NCBI GenBank assembly: GCA_964420035.1
Contig: CAYQQR010000018.1
Span: 1-64,000 of the forward strand
Length of the DNA stretch: 64,000 nucleotides
Source: CAYQQR01 sp964420035
GTDB lineage: Bacteria > Bacteroidota > Bacteroidia > Bacteroidales > SM23-62
Direction of reading: 5' to 3'
Part shown: one piece after another, positions 58,073 through 64,000 of the stretch
How the letters are laid out: each line of letters opens with the position of its first letter
How positions within the stretch are numbered: position 1 is the first letter of the stretch
Made by a program: the position numbers and the translations under genes
Notes under the pieces: model-generated
The model's database searches: none
The model's input: the letters and a program-made list of their open reading frames with translations, nothing else
What the model was told of the DNA's origin: nothing

Positions 58073-60928
58073 TCACGACTGTTCACGGTGACAGATTGAT
58101 TTGTAGGGACAAAAACTGCAGATTTTTTGATTGCCGGTTTGCCCGAAACCGGAATCCGGATTGAAGATCTCTGTCATAAGTTCATCCAGCCCGGATTTGA
58201 ATTCAGCAGCCAGAGGTGTAAAATCCAAAAGCTCTTTTTGCCTGGTCCTGAACGCATAGGAGAAATCATCCCTGAAAATATCCCGCATGATATACAAGCC
58301 CGGTATCAGGGGAGCCCCATGACCCAGCTGCATCCATATCCAGGAATACAGCATCGCCTGGAAGGCTTCCCGGTTTCTCGAATCCACCGATCTTTGAAAC
58401 AGGGAATCCAGGCCTGAAAAACCCAATCTGGCCCTGCCCCCTGTTTTATAGTCTATGATCCGGGTTGTCCCTCTTGTCCGGTCTATACGGTCTATGGTCC
58501 CTCCCAGCATGACCCTGCAAGTTCGTTCACCTACCTGCACCTGTACCGGCCGTTTAACCTTCTTTTCCAGTCCGAGCACATGAATGGGAACCTGGTCCAG
58601 GTCCCTCCTGATGATCTGCAGCAGGAAATTCTCAAGGATCTCGAAGTTCAGTGCTGTTTTGCCCCCGCTGATATCCACCGATACCCCGAATTCACCCGAA
58701 TATACTTCCCTGAAGGATCCGCCCAGGGCATCCCGGATCCTGTCCCTGTTCCCGATCAAGGCTTCCAGGTCTTCCTTTTGCAGAACCGTTTTGCCGGTAT
58801 TCCCATAAAGAGCCGCAATGGTCCGGTGCAGAATACTCCCGAAAACCGCTGCATCCACTTCTTCCTTTATTTCTTCCTGTTCGCTGATCCGGGCTATGTA
58901 GCGGAAATAGAACTTCAAACTGCAATCCAGGTAGGCATTCAGAGCACTGGGGGATAAATATTTACCTTTCTGTTCCCGGTAGCTGTCCAGGACCTGCATG
59001 ATCCTTTCTGTTTTGGGAATCCGTATGACGGGTATTCTTTCTTCGGTAACATCCAGGCGCATCGTGGCATGATCCACTTCAAACTTATCATCATAATCCA
59101 GTTGTAACAGGAAGCGGGAAGCCTCACCGGTCCGGTTCCCGGATGCAGTATTATTATAGATCATGTTCACCGACCGGCTCCTGTGGAGAAGCCGGTAGAA
59201 ATAATAGGCATAAATGGAATCATGATCTTCGGTTACCGGCAACCCGAAGCCTTTTCTGAGATTGTAGGGGATCATGGATTGACCGTGGATCATCCCCGGC
59301 ATATTTTCTTCATTCATCCCCAGGAGAATCACATGATCGAAATCCAGCAGGCGGGTTTCCAGTATACCCAAAACCTGGATCTTTTCCAGGGGTTCCCCTT
59401 CAAAGGGTATCCTTACCGGCTGAAGCATCCTCCGGAGCAGCGTCATCAGGGTTGCCGTTTCCAGTTCCGGATCATACTGCTGCAACATTTCTCCCAGTTT
59501 TTGCAATATCTGAACCATACGGTAAAGAAATTCCCGGTCCAGGCCGCTTGCATTATCGCCGTTCTCTCCCAGAAAAGAGAACACCTTGAGAAGCACCCGG
59601 ACCATCCAACGCGGGATCTGCTTTACCTGGCCGGGTATAGGAAACAGAATTTCACTGAGGGGATGGACCCTGAGTTCGGACCCGGGAACCTGTATCCTGT
59701 TTTCCAGGACGATCCGCTTCAGCAAATCATCGGCCCCGTGATCGATGATGCTCCGGATATAGGGATGCTGAAAAATACCCTGCACATCCTTGTAATAAAA
59801 ACTGTAACGGTCCGCCTCACCCCGCCGGTTCCTGTATAAGCGTACCAACCGTTCCGCCAGGCTGTAGGCGGGGGTCATCAACAGGGGATAGCCCATGGTC
59901 ACGTTGATGTTCCCATATTCCGGGGGTATGGAATGCAGCGCGGGCATCAGGAGTTGTTCATCGGCAAGTACGATGGCTATGGAGTGATCCTCCTGTTCAG
60001 CCGTAATACCCTCCAGGATACCGGGCAGTAACTTGGTCTGCCCCACGTCTGACGGCGCTGTGATGATCCGCAGTCCGGGTTTTTGTTCCTGCAGGATACC
60101 TGACAGGGGTGTATTTCCTGTCGCGGGATAATCCCGGATGTTATCCCTGATGAACCTGCCGGCTTCGTGGTCCTGTTGACCGGTATAATAGCTGTCATAA
60201 TCCCAGTAAAACAGTGCGCGCCCCTTGTTCTTAAAATAATTTAAAAGTTTCTTTTCGCACTGATTCAGGGCATTGAAGCCCACGAAAATGACCCTGTGGT
60301 ATTCCGTTTCCCTGATCCTGTTATCCCCGATCTTTTGCGCCACATCCCTGTAGATCATCCCTTCGTAACCCGTATTTTTCTCCCTGAGCTTGTTGTTCAG
60401 CTCTTTATAAACCCCTTCAAGGATCTGCCACACGCGTATAAAGGTCTTTTGGTGGCCGGGCATTTTTTCAAGATCGAATGCCTTCCAGAAGGTCCTGATC
60501 GCCTTCAGTTGCTCCTCCTCGAGGTAGGAAAAATGATCCTCGATCTCTTTCAGGGCCGAGAGGTTGAAGAACAGTTGGTGCGGATCGACCAGGTATTTGT
60601 CGATATCGTTAAAATCCCGCAGCAGCAGGTCGCCCCAGTAATAGAATTTATCAAAGCTTTCTTTCTCGCCGCTGTGTTTCTGATAGATCTCATGCAAATG
60701 GAATATGGCTTCCAGGTCGGATACCTGCTTCAGATCCGAGAGTTCGGACATCAGCCCGGAAATGGTGAGCATCAACGGGGACCAGGCAGGTTTGTCGAGC
60801 AGTTCTTTGTAGTATTCAGAAAAGAACAACGCGGCCCTGCGGTTGGGGAAGACCAGGCAGGAGTGTTGGAGGTCGTTGCCCAACTCCCGGGTTAGTATTT
60901 CGGCCAGCTCTTTTAGGAAAGGTCTCAT
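58073..60928 (-). CDS. AddB-like PD-(D/E)XK nuclease, double-strand break repair
   Basis: The 951-residue protein has a degenerate helicase-like N-terminal half and a C-terminal RecB-type nuclease with GTIDRID and IIDYKTGG (about 800-825). Four Cys that can hold a [4Fe-4S] cluster are present: one in LDCSLKFYF (about 690) and three in CSFCPYKSIC at the very end, as in AddB. With AddA it resects broken ends. It is encoded after the radical SAM gene in the same direction, 94 bases downstream. Its end abuts the broken K+ channel. Confidence 0.85.
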   Translation of the reverse strand: MRPFLKELAEILTRELGNDLQHSCLVFPNRRAALFFSEYYKELLDKPAWSPLMLTISGLMSELSDLKQVSDLEAIFHLHEIYQKHSGEKESFDKFYYWGDLLLRDFNDIDKYLVDPHQLFFNLSALKEIEDHFSYLEEEQLKAIRTFWKAFDLEKMPGHQKTFIRVWQILEGVYKELNNKLREKNTGYEGMIYRDVAQKIGDNRIRETEYHRVIFVGFNALNQCEKKLLNYFKNKGRALFYWDYDSYYTGQQDHEAGRFIRDNIRDYPATGNTPLSGILQEQKPGLRIITAPSDVGQTKLLPGILEGITAEQEDHSIAIVLADEQLLMPALHSIPPEYGNINVTMGYPLLMTPAYSLAERLVRLYRNRRGEADRYSFYYKDVQGIFQHPYIRSIIDHGADDLLKRIVLENRIQVPGSELRVHPLSEILFPIPGQVKQIPRWMVRVLLKVFSFLGENGDNASGLDREFLYRMVQILQKLGEMLQQYDPELETATLMTLLRRMLQPVRIPFEGEPLEKIQVLGILETRLLDFDHVILLGMNEENMPGMIHGQSMIPYNLRKGFGLPVTEDHDSIYAYYFYRLLHRSRSVNMIYNNTASGNRTGEASRFLLQLDYDDKFEVDHATMRLDVTEERIPVIRIPKTERIMQVLDSYREQKGKYLSPSALNAYLDCSLKFYFRYIARISEQEEIKEEVDAAVFGSILHRTIAALYGNTGKTVLQKEDLEALIGNRDRIRDALGGSFREVYSGEFGVSVDISGGKTALNFEILENFLLQIIRRDLDQVPIHVLGLEKKVKRPVQVQVGERTCRVMLGGTIDRIDRTRGTTRIIDYKTGGRARLGFSGLDSLFQRSVDSRNREAFQAMLYSWIWMQLGHGAPLIPGLYIMRDIFRDDFSYAFRTRQKELLDFTPLAAEFKSGLDELMTEIFNPDSGFGQTGNQKICSFCPYKSICHREQS

Positions 60929-60995
60929 TTAAAGATAAATTCTAAATCCGGAATTCGAAACGACACTCGAAATTCGAAACAGTTTATTAGCAACT

Positions 60996-61030
60996 AATCT
61001 TTATTCTTACAATCTTCAATCTTCAATCAG
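60996..61030. repeat. heptad array at the radical SAM stop
   Basis: Five in-register units, AATCTTT then ATTCTTA, CAATCTT (twice) and CAATCAG. The TGA stop of the radical SAM gene (61023-61025 on the minus strand) falls inside the array. Confidence 0.65.
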
Positions 61031-61973
61031 ATGCATAGTGCCTGCCCTGCCAGGTATCCAACTCCTTCATCCTTTTTTCGATCATATTCAGGACCTGGTC
61101 GGAGCGCAACTCCCAGTTGGGAGCAAGCAGGTATTGTGGATTGACCTCCCCCGCCAGCCGCTCGATGTAAATATCCGGGGTGAGATGTTCCAGGACCCGT
61201 ATCACCAGGTCGACATATTCCAGCAGGTCCAATACGGGAATGCCGGAGGGATCCCTTTGATACTGCTGTCCCAAAACCGTATTCCGTACAATCTGGAGCT
61301 GGTGGTACTTGATGCTGTGCAGGGGCAGTTCAGAAACGATCCCTGCCTGATCCACCATATCCTGTTCGCTTTCTCCGGGCAAACCCAGGATCATATGGGC
61401 CCCGGTCCGGATGTCTCTTTCGCCGGTTTTGCGGATTGCTGCTTCGGAGGCCGCAAAATCATGTCCCCTGTTGATCCGTTCCAGGGTCCGGTCCAGGCAG
61501 CTTTCAATTCCATACTCGATTACCACGAATTTCTCTTTATTCAGTCCGGCAAAATAATCCAGCAATTTATCATCTACACAATCGGGACGGGTTCCCAGCA
61601 CCAGGCCGATCACCTGAGGGTGCTCCAGTGCAGGTTTATAGATCCCTTCAAGTTCTTCAAGCGGGGCATAAGTGTTAGTATATGCCTGGAAATAAGCAAG
61701 GTAGCTCACTGCTGAACGATATCTTTTCTTATGGAAGGCAATCCCCTCTTCCAGTTGTTTTTCCACGGATTTGTCCGGACTGCAATAGGATGGAGAAAAG
61801 GCGTTGTTGTTACAGTAGGTACATCCTCCCCTGCCCACGGTACCGTCACGGTTGGGGCAGGTAAAGCCGGCATCTATCGAGAGTTTTTGCACCCTTCCGC
61901 CGAAGCGCTCCTTCAGATAGAGCACATACGCGTTGAAGCGCCTGGACTGATCCTTGCCGAAAAATTTTTTCAT
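61023..61973 (-). CDS. TIGR01212 family radical SAM protein (YhcC-like)
   Basis: The 316-residue protein has an unusual but family-typical cluster motif, CPNRDGTVGRGGCTYC (about 39-54), in which CxxxxxxxxxCxxC binds [4Fe-4S]. EYGIESCLD and ILGLPGESEQD follow the SAM-enzyme pattern. The reaction of this family is not settled. It starts at the ATG at 61973, which overlaps the AddA-like stop by four bases (ATGA), so it is translationally coupled to a DNA-repair gene. Confidence 0.9.
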   Translation of the reverse strand: MKKFFGKDQSRRFNAYVLYLKERFGGRVQKLSIDAGFTCPNRDGTVGRGGCTYCNNNAFSPSYCSPDKSVEKQLEEGIAFHKKRYRSAVSYLAYFQAYTNTYAPLEELEGIYKPALEHPQVIGLVLGTRPDCVDDKLLDYFAGLNKEKFVVIEYGIESCLDRTLERINRGHDFAASEAAIRKTGERDIRTGAHMILGLPGESEQDMVDQAGIVSELPLHSIKYHQLQIVRNTVLGQQYQRDPSGIPVLDLLEYVDLVIRVLEHLTPDIYIERLAGEVNPQYLLAPNWELRSDQVLNMIEKRMKELDTWQGRHYASD

Positions 61974-64000
61974 CCCGGGTTAATTTTTTCCACCTGGTCC
62001 AGTTTGACATACCAAAGGTAGCCTTCCACCTGTTCGTGGCCCATTTCACGGAGCCTCGACATATACTGGCGAACCTGCTGGTTATAATAGGTTTTTGTTT
62101 TGTCCCCGAATTTGAAATCCACCACTACGGTCCTGCCGTCCCGCATCATCACCCGGTCGGGTCTCAGGGTCCCTTTCGCGCGGGTGAGGATGGATCTTTC
62201 CGGAAAAACCTGCCATCCGGGCCGGAACCATTCCCGGGCAACCGGATGCCCGAGGGCCTTACGCGCCTCCGCCAGGAGATCCTGACGCACATCACCGGGA
62301 ATCCTTCCTTCAAGCACCATCTTTTCTACCCCGTGTTGAAGGTCTTCTGCAGTTATGATACTTTTGAACAGGTCGTGCATCAGGGTACCGTAATTGATCC
62401 GCAGGGCCTGTTCGGGCCGTGTGATTTCCAGGAAGCCGGCTGAATCATATCGCAGGCTCAGTCTTCCTGCCGGGGTCCAGCTTTCCAGCCGGGGTTGCAG
62501 ATTCACCTGTTTCGAAGGGACATGCCGTATGGCACAAGGCATTTCTCCGGAGGTAAATCTTTCCGTTCCGTCAGCCGGATCTATGAACAGATTACTCATC
62601 GACGCGCCGGGTTCCGTTTGAAGTTCGCAACAAACCCGGTAGACCAGATCGCCTGAATGTTTCAACGGATCGGGATTATTACTTTTGGGCCCGGTGCAGA
62701 TCAGGACATCCTTCGCGCGGGTAAAAGCTACATAGAGCAGGTTCAGGTTATCGACCAGTGATTTCTGTTTTTCCAGCAGGTAATCCTGTTTGAAAAAAGT
62801 CTCTCCCAATTTTGAAGAATAGCGGACCGGCAAGATGGGCATTTGACTGAAGGGTTCTTCACGGGGCCTGACCCACATCACGGGCCGGTGCCGGTCCGGA
62901 CTCATCTCCCAGTCGCAATAGGGGACCAGCACCACGTCAAACTCCAGACCCTTGGCCTTATGGATGGTGAGGATGGTGATGGCATCCTGGTTCTCTGAAA
63001 TGTTCACCGACTGTTCGCTTCCGTGTTCTTCCCACCACTCGAGAAAAGTATCCAGGGCAGGGGATTCGCGGGTGGTGTAATCCCTCACCCTGTCCAGGAA
63101 AGCCTGGAGATAGGGTGTATTCCCTTTTTGCCCGGAAAGGTCCAGGGCCCTGATAAGCCTTTCCGTGAGTTCATATAAGGGCAGTTTACGCAACTGATCC
63201 CTGTTTTGCACCAGTTCACCCGGCAATTCATTCTGTGGCTCCTCCCCTTCCGCGGATGGTCCGCCCGGAATACCTGCCAGGAGAAGGTCCAGCTGTTTCC
63301 CGTCCAGTTGATCAGGCCGGTGCAGAAAATGGTATTCATAGATCAGAAAGGCCTTGTTGATATGATCGTCAGGATCCCGGAGATATTTCATGGCGGCGAT
63401 CAGTAATCTTACTGCTGCGGAAGCATTCACGTAGAGAGATTCACCGGAGATCACCCTGAAATTATATGGGCTTCTTTCCGGCAGTTCCTGCTGGGTTTCC
63501 AGTAACAATCTGGCTATCCTCCGTCCTTCGGCTGCTGACCGCACCAGGATAGCCATATCCCCTGCCCTGTAATCATTTTCCTGGAGTTTTTTGATCTTAT
63601 CCGCCAACATGCGGTCGGCAGCATCCATCCAATGTTCTTCATCATTGTTTTCCAGAAAATTCAGTTCCGCAACTCCCCCCGTACCTGATACTTTTTCCGG
63701 AATTTCCTGCACCACATCCGCATAGGCTTCCCTCAGACTTACCGTTGGCGGGGATCCGGCCACCTTGTCGTTGCTTTCTGCCTCTGCCCTGAACCCTTCA
63801 TCCAGTCTGGCAGCCGCCTTTTCAAAGAAAACATTATTGAACCGGATCACTGCTTCCCTGCTCCGGTAGTTGGTGAGCAGGGGCCTGATCTTGACCTCCT
63901 GTCCCGGGAAAGCCTTTTCAACTTCACCGGCCAGAATATCCCAGTCGCTGTTCCGCCACCGGTATATGGATTGCTTCACGTCTCCCACGACAAGGTTATC
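61970..64000 (-). CDS. AddA/UvrD-type helicase-nuclease (5' end beyond window)
   Basis: The frame is open to the right edge, so the gene is partial here (about 676 codons seen). It shows helicase motif III (GDVKQSIYRWR), IV (TNYRSREAVIRFN), V (TIHKAKGLEFDVV) and VI (YVAFTRAKD), then a RecB-like nuclease with DRVMMRDGRTVVVDFKFGDK near the C terminus. Motifs I-II must lie outside the window. With the AddB-like protein two genes downstream it probably forms the AddAB end-resection enzyme. Confidence 0.9.
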   Translation of the reverse strand, partial: DNLVVGDVKQSIYRWRNSDWDILAGEVEKAFPGQEVKIRPLLTNYRSREAVIRFNNVFFEKAAARLDEGFRAEAESNDKVAGSPPTVSLREAYADVVQEIPEKVSGTGGVAELNFLENNDEEHWMDAADRMLADKIKKLQENDYRAGDMAILVRSAAEGRRIARLLLETQQELPERSPYNFRVISGESLYVNASAAVRLLIAAMKYLRDPDDHINKAFLIYEYHFLHRPDQLDGKQLDLLLAGIPGGPSAEGEEPQNELPGELVQNRDQLRKLPLYELTERLIRALDLSGQKGNTPYLQAFLDRVRDYTTRESPALDTFLEWWEEHGSEQSVNISENQDAITILTIHKAKGLEFDVVLVPYCDWEMSPDRHRPVMWVRPREEPFSQMPILPVRYSSKLGETFFKQDYLLEKQKSLVDNLNLLYVAFTRAKDVLICTGPKSNNPDPLKHSGDLVYRVCCELQTEPGASMSNLFIDPADGTERFTSGEMPCAIRHVPSKQVNLQPRLESWTPAGRLSLRYDSAGFLEITRPEQALRINYGTLMHDLFKSIITAEDLQHGVEKMVLEGRIPGDVRQDLLAEARKALGHPVAREWFRPGWQVFPERSILTRAKGTLRPDRVMMRDGRTVVVDFKFGDKTKTYYNQQVRQYMSRLREMGHEQVEGYLWYVKLDQVEKINPG

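Noticed and set aside
57759..58086. Two overlapping minus-strand frames in the K+ channel region as genes
   Set aside because: Their products are out-of-frame readings of the channel remnant; only the 57800-57973 frame gives TIGYGD.
60930..60937. TATCTTTA as a promoter box for addB
   Set aside because: It would place the transcription start at or after the ATG, and the last base is not G; likely chance.
1..64000. CRISPR array, prophage, integron or insertion sequence
   Set aside because: The repeats seen are 7-10 base units without unique spacers of CRISPR length, and no transposase, integrase or phage gene was found.

Overview
The window looks like ordinary chromosome from a member of the Bacteroidota, probably a Bacteroidales/Marinilabiliales-like marine or sediment organism. 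The evidence is indirect: Bacteroidota-type -7 boxes (TAnnTTTG) ahead of many genes, few Shine-Dalgarno motifs, many lipoprotein signals, a Bacteroidota-style YidC, GldI-like and GldL-like proteins, five-repeat DUF349 proteins, and a sulfatase/glycoside-hydrolase cluster. I see no rRNA, phage, insertion sequence or CRISPR array. One tRNA (Arg, anticodon TCT) is present.

Layout. 1-8.4 kb: a flavodoxin-fold quinone reductase, gyrB, and an outer-membrane barrel with a giant TPR protein. 8.4-16.9 kb: a run on the minus strand of mutS2, two polysaccharide deacetylases, a FemAB-like and a GNAT-like acyltransferase, and ftsE (no ftsX). 17-23 kb: oligopeptidase B, a DUF4349 lipoprotein, a 57-residue GldL-like protein, PspC and Tex. 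22.9-31.8 kb: a carbohydrate/sulfate-ester cluster (DUF5060 glycosidase, HAD, GH63-like glycosidase, S1 sulfatase, Tat-lipoprotein sugar isomerase) and an M1 peptidase. 32-36 kb: a gutted SDR gene, tRNA-Arg, an aromatic amino acid decarboxylase and a TPR protein. 36.4-42.1 kb: two tandem LeuC-LeuD fusion dehydratases, an MFS carrier and a PhnP-like hydrolase. 42.3-50.5 kb: an RsmI-like methylase, three FKBP-type lipoproteins (one GldI-like) overlapping nrnA, ndk, DUF721, recF, a DoxX/DUF417 protein, ribH and a YfgM-like protein. 50.6-57.5 kb: yidC-pyrG, DUF349, hsp20, trmD. 57.5-64 kb: a MITE-like element, a broken K+ channel, and AddB - radical SAM - AddA, the last running off the right edge.

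The most unusual feature is in the intergenic DNA. Many gaps are filled with short tandem arrays that keep an exact 7-base register (sometimes 8 or 10) while the unit word changes along the array. The arrays repeatedly begin at, or supply, the stop codon of a gene. In several places a GC-rich palindrome of 20 bases interrupts the array and the heptad register resumes after it. I know of no named system with this architecture. It is the main candidate for something undescribed, together with an SDR gene that lost its cofactor-binding half by a precise in-frame deletion.
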